Origin: Limibacillus halophilus
GTDB lineage: Bacteria > Pseudomonadota > Alphaproteobacteria > Kiloniellales > CECT-8803
Assembly: GCF_014191775.1 (NCBI RefSeq)
Contig: NZ_JACHXA010000002.1
Span: 1-64,000 of the forward strand
Length of the DNA stretch: 64,000 nt
Direction of reading: 5' to 3'
Positions 43,190 to 50,935 of this stretch are shown piece after piece. How positions within the stretch are numbered: the first letter of the stretch is position 1; each line of letters opens with the position of its first letter. The notes under the pieces are model-generated. The model did no database searches. It was not told where the DNA came from and worked only from the letters and a program-made list of their open reading frames with translations. The translations under genes were made by a program, and so were the position numbers.

Positions 43190-45628
43190 ATGAAGTCTCA
43201 CGCGCGTGTAGTTGTAATTGGTGGCGGCGTCGTCGGCGTATCGACTCTCTATCACCTTGCTAAAAAGGGTTGGAGCGACGTGGTGCTTTTGGAGCGGCGA
43301 GAGCTAACGTCGGGTTCCACATGGCACGCCGCCGGCTTGCTACCGCTTTTCAACATGAGCTATTCGGTGGGCCAGATTCACAAATACTCGGTTCGCTTCT
43401 ATCAGGAATTGGAGGAAGAAACCGGCCAGAACGTCGGCTTCAAGAAAGTCAGCAACATCCGGCTGGCCACCAACCGCGACCGCATGGATGAATACCTCCA
43501 GTATGCGGGCGTGGCGGCCACCATCGGTGTCAAAGTGAATGTTTTGACGCCTGAGCAGGTCAAGGAAATCTGGCCGCTGTGCGACACCGACGGCTTGATT
43601 GGCGCGATTCAGCACCCCGATGACGGTTACATCCAGCCTGCGGATCTGACTCAAGCCCTGGCCAAAGGCGCACGGACGCTGGGTGCCGAGATCAACCGCC
43701 ACACGACAGTGACCGGCATCAAAAAGCTCCCGTCGGGCGAGTTCGAAGTCCAGACCGACAAAGGCAACATTGTCTGCGAGCACGTCGTCACCGCATCGGG
43801 CAGCTTCGCCCGCCAGACCGGCCGGATGGTAGGTTTGGATGTTCCCGTCATCCCCGTTGAGCATCAGTACATCGTGACCGAGCCGCACGAAGCGATCCTG
43901 AAGCGCCGCGAACAGGGGCTGCCGGAAATGGGCGTGCTGCGCGAATCCGATGGCTCCTGGTACATGCGTGAGGAGCGTGGCGGCCTCATTCTGGGTCCCT
44001 ACGAGGTCGGCGCTCCGGCCTGTTATGTCGACGGTCCGGGTGAGGATTGCGAGTATGAGCTTTTCCAAGAGGATCTGGAGCGCCTTGAGCCGCATATCGA
44101 ATCGGCAATTCACCGCGTTCCCGCCTTCGGAGAGGTCGGTGTCAAACAGGTTTACAATGGCGCCATCTGCTATACGCCCGATGGCAGCCCCATCATTGGA
44201 CCGGCTTGGGATCTCAAGAACTTCTGGTTGAACGAGGGCCATAGCTTCGGGATCACCGCCGCGGGCGGGGCTGGCTGGCAGCTTGCGGAATGGATCGTCG
44301 AAGGCGAACCGACTATCGACATGCTGGGTGTGGACCCACGGCGCTTCGGCGACTACGCCACCAAGTCATACCTCATCACGAAGAATGAGGAAGCCTACGC
44401 CAGTGTCTTCACGACCCACTTTCCCGATGAGGAGCGCGAGGCAGCCAGACCGCTGCGCCGCACGCCGGTTTATGACCGCCTGAAGGACTTGGGTGCCGTT
44501 TTCGGCCAGTCTTTTGGTTGGGAGCGCGCCAACTGGTTTGCACCGGAGGGCGTCGAGCCACAGGATGATTGGTCGTTCCGCCGCTCGGCCTATTTCAAAC
44601 ACGTCGGCGCAGAATGCACCAATGTGATGGAAAACGTCGGTTTGCTTGATCTCTCAGGCTTTGCCAAGGCGCGAATTTCCGGCCCTGGCGCGGAGGCATT
44701 CCTGGACAATCTCGTGGCGAACAAGCTGCCGAAGAAAATCGGCCGTATCGCTTTAGCCCACGCACTCAACACCCGCGGCGGCGTGCATTCCGAGTTCACC
44801 ATCATGCGCGAGAGCGAGGACAGCTTCTATGCGATCTCCGCCGGTGGCTTCCAGCGCCTGGACCACGACTGGGTGAAGAAGCACATGCCGGACGACGGCT
44901 CGGTGCGGTTCGACCATCTGACAAACTCAATTGGCGTACTGGTGTTGACCGGACCAAAGGCCAGACAATTGATGGAGCGCGTTTCGCCCCGCACCGATTT
45001 CTCGAATGCGGCCTTTCCATGGTTGAGCGGTCAGGATATCGAGGTCGGTTGGGCCCCTTGCCGGGCCATTCGCGTCAACTTCGTCGGTGAGTTGGGTTGG
45101 GAGTTACATCACCCGATCGAGTACCAAATCCATATCTTCGACACCTTGATGAAGGCCGGTGCCGATCTTGGCATCAAGCCCTTCGGTATCCGTGCCATGG
45201 ATTCGCTGCGTCTTGAGAAGTCCTACCGTCTACCGGGCCGCGAACTATCCATCGAATACGCCGCTTTTGAGTCGGGACTGCAACGCTTCGTTCATCCGAA
45301 CAAGGGCGATTTCATCGGCCGAGACGCTCTGGTCACCTGGCAGCAGAAGGGGTTCGACAACGCCTTTGCCACACTGGAAGTACACGATATCACGGACGCC
45401 GATCCGGTCGGCAACAACCCGATTTTCAAGGATGGGAAAATGATCGGGCGCGCCACGTCGGGCGGCTATGGCTTCCGCATCCAGAAAACCTTGATGCTGG
45501 CAATGCTCCGCCCAGACCTGGCGGAGCCCGGAACAGAACTGGAAGTCGATATCCTGGGCACCAGGCATCGCTGCACCGTGTTGGAGGAAAGTCCTTACGA
45601 TCCGCAAAACGCCTGTTTGCGGGCCTAA
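43190..45628 (+). CDS. FAD-dependent dehydrogenase with GcvT domain, dimethylglycine/sarcosine dehydrogenase type
   Basis: An 812-residue enzyme. The N-terminal DAO-type FAD domain starts VVIGGGVVGVSTLYHLAK. His46 in SGSTWHAAGL matches the histidine that binds FAD covalently in dimethylglycine dehydrogenase. A central FAO linker follows, then folate-binding GcvT domains (about 430-800). It removes an N-methyl group and hands it to THF. Being divergent from the MttB-family gene, it may act on the product of that enzyme, for example dimethylglycine or sarcosine. A strong terminator follows. Confidence 0.9.
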   Translation: MKSHARVVVIGGGVVGVSTLYHLAKKGWSDVVLLERRELTSGSTWHAAGLLPLFNMSYSVGQIHKYSVRFYQELEEETGQNVGFKKVSNIRLATNRDRMDEYLQYAGVAATIGVKVNVLTPEQVKEIWPLCDTDGLIGAIQHPDDGYIQPADLTQALAKGARTLGAEINRHTTVTGIKKLPSGEFEVQTDKGNIVCEHVVTASGSFARQTGRMVGLDVPVIPVEHQYIVTEPHEAILKRREQGLPEMGVLRESDGSWYMREERGGLILGPYEVGAPACYVDGPGEDCEYELFQEDLERLEPHIESAIHRVPAFGEVGVKQVYNGAICYTPDGSPIIGPAWDLKNFWLNEGHSFGITAAGGAGWQLAEWIVEGEPTIDMLGVDPRRFGDYATKSYLITKNEEAYASVFTTHFPDEEREAARPLRRTPVYDRLKDLGAVFGQSFGWERANWFAPEGVEPQDDWSFRRSAYFKHVGAECTNVMENVGLLDLSGFAKARISGPGAEAFLDNLVANKLPKKIGRIALAHALNTRGGVHSEFTIMRESEDSFYAISAGGFQRLDHDWVKKHMPDDGSVRFDHLTNSIGVLVLTGPKARQLMERVSPRTDFSNAAFPWLSGQDIEVGWAPCRAIRVNFVGELGWELHHPIEYQIHIFDTLMKAGADLGIKPFGIRAMDSLRLEKSYRLPGRELSIEYAAFESGLQRFVHPNKGDFIGRDALVTWQQKGFDNAFATLEVHDITDADPVGNNPIFKDGKMIGRATSGGYGFRIQKTLMLAMLRPDLAEPGTELEVDILGTRHRCTVLEESPYDPQNACLRA

Positions 45629-45652
45629 CAGCGGTAGTGGAAAGACGACGGT

Positions 45653-45696
45653 AAAAAAAAGGCCCCTTGGAAAGCGATGATCCAAGGGGCTTTTTT
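45653..45696 (+). terminator. strong rho-independent terminator
   Basis: Perfect 10-bp stem GCCCCTTGGA / TCCAAGGGGC (45662-45671, 45681-45690) with a 9-nt loop and six Ts. An A8 run (45653-45660) on the other side makes it functional in both directions. It separates the dehydrogenase gene from the GFA-family gene that starts 18 nt later. Confidence 0.9.
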
Positions 45697-45713
45697 ACTT
45701 TTGGAGGCACATA

Positions 45714-46130
45714 GTGGCTAAAACAGAAACTAACCGGGGGGCCTGCCTGTGCGGCGCGGTTTCCTATCAGGTTCTCGGGCCATTGCGCCCGGTCGTCGCC
45801 TGTCACTGCAACCAGTGTCGCCGAGCCAGCGGACACCACGTTGCGGCTACCAGTGCGAACCGTGGCGACCTGCGGATTACGGGTGAGGATGCTATCACTT
45901 GGTTTACCTCCTCACCCGGCATAAGGCGCGGTTTCTGCCGGTTTTGCGGCTCCAACCTCTTTTGGGATAACCAAGCCCGTCCATCGGTCTCGATAATGTC
46001 GGGAACTCTGGATAGGCCGACCAACCTCACTCTGATCGGCCATATCCATACCGCTTCGAAAGGTGATTACTACGAGATCGCCGATGGCTTGCCCAGCCAT
46101 CCCCATGACGATCATTCACTCACTTCCTAG
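45714..46130 (+). CDS. GFA family protein (glutathione-dependent formaldehyde-activating enzyme-like)
   Basis: A 138-residue zinc protein with the full GFA cysteine set: Cys11 and Cys13, Cys30, Cys32 and Cys35, Cys75 and Cys78. The family includes Gfa, which speeds formation of S-hydroxymethylglutathione from formaldehyde, although many members have other roles. The GTG start is preceded by GAGG. Its position after demethylating dehydrogenases makes formaldehyde handling plausible. No promoter is obvious between the terminator and this gene, so read-through or a short promoter in the terminator region is needed. Confidence 0.85.
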   Translation: MAKTETNRGACLCGAVSYQVLGPLRPVVACHCNQCRRASGHHVAATSANRGDLRITGEDAITWFTSSPGIRRGFCRFCGSNLFWDNQARPSVSIMSGTLDRPTNLTLIGHIHTASKGDYYEIADGLPSHPHDDHSLTS

Positions 46131-47155
46131 ACCACCAGATTGTATATCAGGCCACTGGCTAGCGACGCAGTGAGAGCCAGCACAAGATAGAGTAGGAACA
46201 AACGCACCCTGACCAGAGCGAAGACCGCCATGGCGGCCGGGATGCTGGTGATACCACCGGCAACCAAAAACGCCAGCCCCGCGCCCGGTTGCATGCCCTG
46301 ACCAATCAATCCAGCAACCAGCGGCAAAGCCGCATAGCCGTTCAGGTAGGCAGGGACACCCACTAAAGTTGCCAGCACGACGGGTTGGACTCCGCTGCCG
46401 CCCAGAACCTGAGAAATCAGATCGCCGGGTAGATAAACGAGCATCAAGCTCTCCAGCAAAAAGGCTAAGGTCAGCCACTTCCCGAGGAACAGCGTGTTAT
46501 CAAGAGCGCTCGTCGCAAAGCGGCCGCGACGTTCCTTTTCCTGCCAGAAAGCCCAGTTCGGCCTTCCCGCCCGCGCAAGCGGGCTGCCACATCCGGTGTT
46601 ACAACCGGCACCTTGCTTTACCTGATCGCGCAAAAATCCGCCTTGCGCCACTGCATGAACGAAGAATCCGCCCAAAAGCCCGGCCCCGATCGCAGCCAAT
46701 GTCTTGGCAACGGCAAAGCCCGTTCCCAAAGTTCCCGCCGTCAACACGAACATGGCAGGGTCAATGACCGGCGACGATAACCAAAAGGCCATTACGGGCG
46801 CCAGCGGCACGCCCATTGCCAGCAGAGCTGCGATCAAAGGAATGACACCGCAAGAACAGAAGGGAGAAAGGCCGCCAAAGAATGCAGCCAGAAAAATCAT
46901 GCTTACGACGCGGCCCTTGAAAACCCCTGCGATCAAGCTGTCTGCCCCACTCGCCTGGGCGTAACCCGCAATCACGACCGAGGCCAGGAGAAAGGGCGAT
47001 ATCCACCACAGGTTTTCCAATGTGAAGGCCGCACTTTCCAAAGCCTGGGGCGAATCTACTGCCCACAAAAGAAGCAGCACGCCAACAATCGCGAGGATGA
47101 CGAGATCGGGCTTACGGAACCCGGCTTTCAACCTCATCATGACTACTTCACTCAT
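46127..47155 (-). CDS. ArsP-like permease (COG0701)
   Basis: A 342-residue membrane protein with eight or more hydrophobic helices. The family motif SPFCSCGVIPLIAALLA is near residue 96, then AFWLSSPVIDP. A cysteine cluster GAGCNTGCGSP lies in the central loop, likely for thiolate binding. ArsP members export organoarsenicals or other soft metal(loid)s. It is preceded by an ArsR-type regulator gene 40 nt upstream, which supports metal(loid)-induced expression. It converges with the GFA gene with a 4-nt overlap. Confidence 0.85.
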   Translation of the reverse strand: MSEVVMMRLKAGFRKPDLVILAIVGVLLLLWAVDSPQALESAAFTLENLWWISPFLLASVVIAGYAQASGADSLIAGVFKGRVVSMIFLAAFFGGLSPFCSCGVIPLIAALLAMGVPLAPVMAFWLSSPVIDPAMFVLTAGTLGTGFAVAKTLAAIGAGLLGGFFVHAVAQGGFLRDQVKQGAGCNTGCGSPLARAGRPNWAFWQEKERRGRFATSALDNTLFLGKWLTLAFLLESLMLVYLPGDLISQVLGGSGVQPVVLATLVGVPAYLNGYAALPLVAGLIGQGMQPGAGLAFLVAGGITSIPAAMAVFALVRVRLFLLYLVLALTASLASGLIYNLVV

Positions 47156-47195
47156 TCGATCCTCCTAAGATCTTCGAAATAAGAAGGCAAAATTT

Positions 47196-47492
47196 TTACC
47201 TGCCACCTGTCCCGATACAGCATTCAGACACCAAGAAGCCGACTGTCTCGTCCATGACGTCATAATCCGCCCGACAGATCAGGACTGTCCCTTGCCTCTC
47301 TTGCGTTACCAGACCAACAGCGATCAAGCGGTGCAGATGGTGGGACAGAGTCGAGCGCGCGATTCCGGTCCGTTCCTGTACAGTCCCGACCGGCAGACCG
47401 TCGCGCCCTGCCTTGACCAACAGCCGGAAGATTTCCAACCGACTGCTGTTACCGAGCGCCTCTAGGCGTTTTGCTGTAATCTCAATCGACAT
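47196..47492 (-). CDS. arsR: ArsR-family metal(loid)-sensing repressor
   Basis: A 98-residue winged-helix protein with recognition helix region TGIARSTLSHHLHRLIAVGLV. Cys73 and the vicinal pair Cys91-Cys92 near the C-terminus may bind arsenite or a similar metalloid, resembling C-terminal-site ArsR sensors in place of the classical ELCVCDL site. It precedes the ArsP-like permease gene. The promoter (47499-47527) puts the transcription start almost on the ATG, so the mRNA may be leaderless. Confidence 0.88.
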   Translation of the reverse strand: MSIEITAKRLEALGNSSRLEIFRLLVKAGRDGLPVGTVQERTGIARSTLSHHLHRLIAVGLVTQERQGTVLICRADYDVMDETVGFLVSECCIGTGGR

Positions 47493-47498
47493 GCCAGG

Positions 47499-47527
47499 AG
47501 TATAGTCAGTCCTTCAAACTTATTCAA
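47499..47527 (-). promoter_or_regulatory. promoter of the arsR-permease operon
   Basis: -35 TTGAAT (47522-47527) and -10 TATACT (47499-47504) are exactly 17 nt apart on the minus strand. The predicted start falls at about 47492, the A of the arsR ATG, so a leaderless transcript is likely; no Shine-Dalgarno is seen. Confidence 0.6.
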
Positions 47528-47529
47528 CG

Positions 47530-47553
47530 ATATTTCTAGAATAATCGAAATAT
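47530..47553. promoter_or_regulatory. candidate ArsR operator (inverted repeat)
   Basis: Perfect 7-bp arms ATATTTC and GAAATAT with a 10-nt spacer, just upstream of the arsR -35 element. The imperfect AT-rich symmetry and position fit an ArsR-family operator, or an upstream activator site. Confidence 0.5.
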
Positions 47554-47558
47554 ATTCC

Positions 47559-47602
47559 AAAAATTGAGGCGCCGCCTCGCCTATGGGCAGAATCCGGCGC
47601 CT
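47559..47602 (-). terminator. terminator after the secreted repeat-protein gene
   Basis: On the minus strand AGGCGCC (47596-47602) pairs with GGCGCCT (47567-47573), followed by CAATTTTT. A tighter alternative is GAGGC-GGC-GCCTC just before the T run. It separates this gene from arsR. Confidence 0.6.
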
Positions 47603-47624
47603 GATGTCCTGCTGAATGAACCGC

Positions 47625-48494
47625 TTAGAACTTCATTTTGACCGAGCTCTTCTTGCCCGAAACGACTTCGATCTCTTTTTGAATCTGCTTGCCGCCATTA
47701 TGACCTACCAAAAGGTAGCGCCCTTCGGGCAAAAGCAACGTGTCTTCACCCGGCGCCTTGGTTACCAAGGGCTCTCCGGAGCCATCGGACCCATAGGGAT
47801 AAACTTTCCAGATAATGGTGCTATCCGGCTGCGCCCCTTCGGCCACCGTGCTGTAAATACGCATCGTGCCTGCATTGAGGTTGATCGTGTAGTTGTAATC
47901 GATCCCGGCCGTCACCTCGATCGTGTGTTTGGCTAGAGCATCATGATGCTTGGCTGTCACAACGTAATAACCTTGTGGAAGCGTGAATTGCGATGTCGGC
48001 CCTACAGACCGGGCAACCTCCCAACGGTTGCCGCTCGAATCCTTGCCGAAAGTCCAAACAATCCATTCCAGATCATCCTGGATCGGCTTGGCGCCGAAAT
48101 AGGGAATCAATTCCATGCTGATGCCGCCGGAATTGAAGATCGCCTGATGAAACAGCGGCTCCTTATCCAGCACGACATCCGCCTTGGATTCTGCGCTACC
48201 ATAAATTGCACTAATCCGATACCGCCCCTTAGGAAGATCGACCTTCAAGGAAGGCCCTATGTGTTCGGCGACTAGCTGGCCCCGCTTCTTGCCGTCGAGG
48301 GCAATCACCGCGTAGGCGATGGACTCCTTCAAAGGCGCGGCACCGCGCACCGGAACGGCGCTGACATGCAGTGTTTGTGTTGCTGATACGGCGGCGGTTT
48401 GCTGACTCTGAGCGGTTGGAGTCCAGGCCACAGAAGTCAATCCAACACCAAGGCTAAGGACACAAAAGAATCGTAAAAGTCTACCGAAACCCAT
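47625..48494 (-). CDS. secreted protein with three beta-sandwich-like repeats
   Basis: About 289 residues from the ATG at 48494 (an ATG at 48521 is also in frame). A signal peptide (LLRFFCVLSLGVGLTSVAW) is followed by a mature region. This region consists of three related units of about 80 residues, each ending in a Leu-Pro-x-Gly-x-Tyr turn: LPKGRYRISAIYG, LPQGYYVVTAKHH, LPEGRYLLVGHNG. This resembles carboxypeptidase-regulatory or transthyretin-like folds. No enzyme motif is visible. Probably a periplasmic or surface-associated structural protein. Own terminator at 47559. Confidence 0.75.
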   Translation of the reverse strand: MGFGRLLRFFCVLSLGVGLTSVAWTPTAQSQQTAAVSATQTLHVSAVPVRGAAPLKESIAYAVIALDGKKRGQLVAEHIGPSLKVDLPKGRYRISAIYGSAESKADVVLDKEPLFHQAIFNSGGISMELIPYFGAKPIQDDLEWIVWTFGKDSSGNRWEVARSVGPTSQFTLPQGYYVVTAKHHDALAKHTIEVTAGIDYNYTINLNAGTMRIYSTVAEGAQPDSTIIWKVYPYGSDGSGEPLVTKAPGEDTLLLPEGRYLLVGHNGGKQIQKEIEVVSGKKSSVKMKF

Positions 48495-48674
48495 GGGTCC
48501 GTTGCTCCCGACCGTTTGCAATCACTGGTAGCTTGCCCGCTGGAGGATCCCCGACAGCAAATGTCCTGTTTCGCCGAAGATCAACCGCTGCACACTGCTT
48601 CAAGCTACGCCAAGCCAGGGCAAATGCCAAGGAAATCAGAAACTCTCACCTGAATTCCGGCTGATTTTAGCTCT

Positions 48675-49559
48675 TCAAACCTCCCGGCTTTCCGGCGGCA
48701 CGCCAACGATATCTTTCTGCCGTTCCAGTTCCCGTCGGATCAGATCAAGGTTGCTGTCCCTCAGCGTCGGCAGCAGATATCGCGCGCGCTTTACCTGTTC
48801 GTAATCCAGATCAGCCACCAGCAATTCTTCTCCATCGCCTGCTTCCGCCACCGCCTCGCCGTAGGCATCGAGAATACGACTGCCGCCCCAGAACGCCATC
48901 CCCGGCTTGCCGCCGCAGTGATTGGCAAAGAGTAACGGCAGGCCATAGATCATCCCATAGAATTCCAGAGCTTTGCGCCAACCGGTCGGATTTGAGAAAT
49001 CACCGCCTAATGCCTCCATTGCCGATGCGACCGGCAGAAGCAATAAGGTAATTCCCTGGACAGCCGCCAGATGGACCAGGGCCGGGTTCCAACAGTCCGC
49101 ACAAATCAGGACACCGCAACGCCAGCGCCGGTCCTCCAACTCGAAGGATTCGAGATAACGCCCGGCCGCGAAGTGCTTCCCTTCTTCCAGGTTACCGTAA
49201 GTCGGCAAATTGAGCTTTCGGTGGATGAAAGCCACGCGGCCACGCTCCAACAGGAATGCACTGTTATGAAACTGCGCGGCGATGCCCTCCTCCACCAACC
49301 CGACGACAACACGCATATCACCTGCTGCCTCGGCCAACCTGACCAACCGGGGATCATCACGCGACATAGCGACATCCAGCACCCGGCCGGCAACCTCGTA
49401 CCCGCAAAGTGACAACTCGGGAAACAACAAAAGCTCAGCGCCAGCCGCGCGCGCTTTCGAGATCATCTCCAGATGTTTCTCCAGGTTCTCCGCCAACGCC
49501 CCTGGGTGACACTCAATCTGGGCGACGGCAACGGTCATACCGTTGGATCTTTGATTCAT
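48675..49559 (-). CDS. carbon-nitrogen hydrolase (nitrilase superfamily)
   Basis: A 294-residue nitrilase-fold amidohydrolase with the catalytic triad Glu48 (FPELSLCGYE), Lys115 (HRKLNLPTYG) and Cys153 (VLICADCWNPA). It hydrolyses a C-N bond in an amide or related compound. The EGKHFAAG insertion after the lysine is typical of aliphatic-amidase or carbamoylputrescine-amidase-like groups. The substrate is undetermined. Its start is 2 nt from the divergent DUF1194 open frame, so the two genes share a very short control region. Confidence 0.88.
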   Translation of the reverse strand: MNQRSNGMTVAVAQIECHPGALAENLEKHLEMISKARAAGAELLLFPELSLCGYEVAGRVLDVAMSRDDPRLVRLAEAAGDMRVVVGLVEEGIAAQFHNSAFLLERGRVAFIHRKLNLPTYGNLEEGKHFAAGRYLESFELEDRRWRCGVLICADCWNPALVHLAAVQGITLLLLPVASAMEALGGDFSNPTGWRKALEFYGMIYGLPLLFANHCGGKPGMAFWGGSRILDAYGEAVAEAGDGEELLVADLDYEQVKRARYLLPTLRDSNLDLIRRELERQKDIVGVPPESREV

Positions 49560-49624
49560 AAGTGGCCTATTCTGGGCTACGGCTTGTAACGGCTCTCAAG
49601 AACTTTGTTGTGCTATCATGCCTC

Positions 49625-50332
49625 ATGGCAAGTCCGTTGAAGTTAGTTCTGCTGATTTTTCTGCTCGTTTCTCTCCCCGGGTCTTTCATTGGGCGTGGGC
49701 AGACGCCAGCCTCGACCGGCGAAGCCGACCTCGAGCTGGTATTGGCGGTTGATTGTTCCAGCAGTGTGGACGCTCTCGAGTATCGGCTTCAAATGGAAGG
49801 CCTGTCCCAGGCCTTTAGCCATCCATCGGTACTAAAGGCCATCGAGGCCCATGCCGCGCGCGGCATCGTGGTGACACTGGTGCAGTGGGCTGGAGCGGAC
49901 GCGCAACGCCAGGTCATTGACTGGCAGCGCCTGCGAAGTCGCGAGGATGCCCTTGCGTTATCGCGCCTCTTAGCCGCCACCCCGCGCCAGATCAGCGGTC
50001 CGACAGCTGTCGGCGATGTCATTGATTTTTCCGCACGCTTGCTGCTTACAAACGCCTGGGCGGGGAAACGTCAAGTTATCGACGTATCGGGCGATGGTCG
50101 CCATAACGAAGGCGAGGCGCCGCCTTTCGCACGGGCACGCGCCACGAAAAACGGTATCGTCATCAATGGACTGGCGATCTTGAACGAGGAAAAAAACCTG
50201 GACCGGTACTACGCGGTTGGCGTGGTTGGTGGACCTGGATCTTTTCTGGAGATCGCGAACGACTACGAGGCTTTCGCTATCGCCATTCGGCGCAAGCTAC
50301 AGCAGGAAATATCCGGTGTGCCGATTAGCTGA
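49625..50332 (+). CDS. DUF1194 family protein (secreted von Willebrand A-like)
   Basis: About 235 residues. A signal peptide (LKLVLLIFLLVSLPGSFIG) precedes LELVLAVDCSSSVDALEY, a MIDAS-like DxSxS motif. GPTAVGDVIDFSARLL and VIDVSGDGRHNEG complete the vWA-like pattern of DUF1194. Such proteins are periplasmic and of unknown function. I prefer the ATG at 49625; the frame opens at a GTG at 49562, and no strong ribosome site supports either start. It converges with a small lipoprotein gene 9 nt away. Confidence 0.82.
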   Translation: MASPLKLVLLIFLLVSLPGSFIGRGQTPASTGEADLELVLAVDCSSSVDALEYRLQMEGLSQAFSHPSVLKAIEAHAARGIVVTLVQWAGADAQRQVIDWQRLRSREDALALSRLLAATPRQISGPTAVGDVIDFSARLLLTNAWAGKRQVIDVSGDGRHNEGEAPPFARARATKNGIVINGLAILNEEKNLDRYYAVGVVGGPGSFLEIANDYEAFAIAIRRKLQQEISGVPIS

Positions 50333-50341
50333 GACCAGGGT

Positions 50342-50491
50342 TCAGAAGCGAATGCCAACACCCCAGGAATGAAGTCCCCCGGACCCACCCTCGGCGCGGG
50401 CACGTAGGCTCTCGCAAGCTGAGAGACTGCTGAGAACAGCCAGCGAAAGAACGAGCAACAGGGTGTTTCTACGCAGCCCAGTAAGGTTCAT
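50342..50491 (-). CDS. small predicted lipoprotein (49 residues)
   Basis: A short frame with a clear lipoprotein signal. A basic start (MNLTGLRRNT) is followed by a hydrophobic run and the lipobox LSAC, with lipidation at Cys26. The mature tail of 24 residues is Gly- and Ser-rich and ends in GVGIRF. No function is recognised. It is the third of three very small minus-strand genes downstream of isovaleryl-CoA dehydrogenase. The ribosome site is weak, and the signal peptide is the main evidence. Confidence 0.6.
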   Translation of the reverse strand: MNLTGLRRNTLLLVLSLAVLSSLSACESLRARAEGGSGGLHSWGVGIRF

Positions 50492-50542
50492 GGACTATCA
50501 TGTGGTTGCTGATATTCCCTGAAGCAATAGAAACAGTGAAAA

Positions 50543-50734
50543 TCAAGCCGTAAGCGATTTTGCCTGCCGCCTGGGCCGGGTCACGAGTTCGCCGTCGCAG
50601 TTCGGGCAACGCATCTCCATCTCGACACTGCAGGCCGGGCAGAAGGTGCATTCGAATGAGCAGATTAGCGCATCGTCACCGTGCCCCAGGGCCTTTTCGC
50701 AACGCTCGCAAGCGGGTTTCATCTGTAGCGCCAT
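50543..50734 (-). CDS. DUF1272 zinc-ribbon-like protein
   Basis: A 63-residue protein with eight cysteines in CxxC-type pairs (Cys9, 12, 25, 29, 32, 35, 43, 46), a typical small DUF1272 protein predicted to bind two zinc ions. Function unknown; commonly a short orphan. It lies 18 nt after the 54-residue membrane protein gene on the same strand. Confidence 0.85.
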   Translation of the reverse strand: MALQMKPACERCEKALGHGDDALICSFECTFCPACSVEMEMRCPNCDGELVTRPRRQAKSLTA

Positions 50735-50752
50735 AGCGTTATTCCTTCGGCG

Positions 50753-50917
50753 CTAGAATCCGAAAACCGCCAGCAAGATCAGCAGTGTCAGCAATGCCAG
50801 CATACCTACCAGCCGTAGACTGAAGAATTCACGCCTAGCCTCCTCTTCTTCCTCCTCGGCTTCGTGCTCGAGCTCTTCGATCTCTTCGGGGGTCTTGTCA
50901 TCCAAGGAATTACTCAT
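50753..50917 (-). CDS. small acidic single-pass membrane protein (54 residues)
   Basis: A GGGGAG ribosome site 8 nt before the ATG supports translation. Residues 7-28 are highly acidic (ELEHEAEEEEEEA). Residues about 36-53 form one hydrophobic helix ending at the C-terminus, as in a tail-anchored protein. No family is recognised. It begins 18 nt after the isovaleryl-CoA dehydrogenase gene and precedes DUF1272, so all are probably co-transcribed. Confidence 0.65.
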   Translation of the reverse strand: MSNSLDDKTPEEIEELEHEAEEEEEEARREFFSLRLVGMLALLTLLILLAVFGF

Positions 50918-50935
50918 AACGCATCTCCCCTATTC

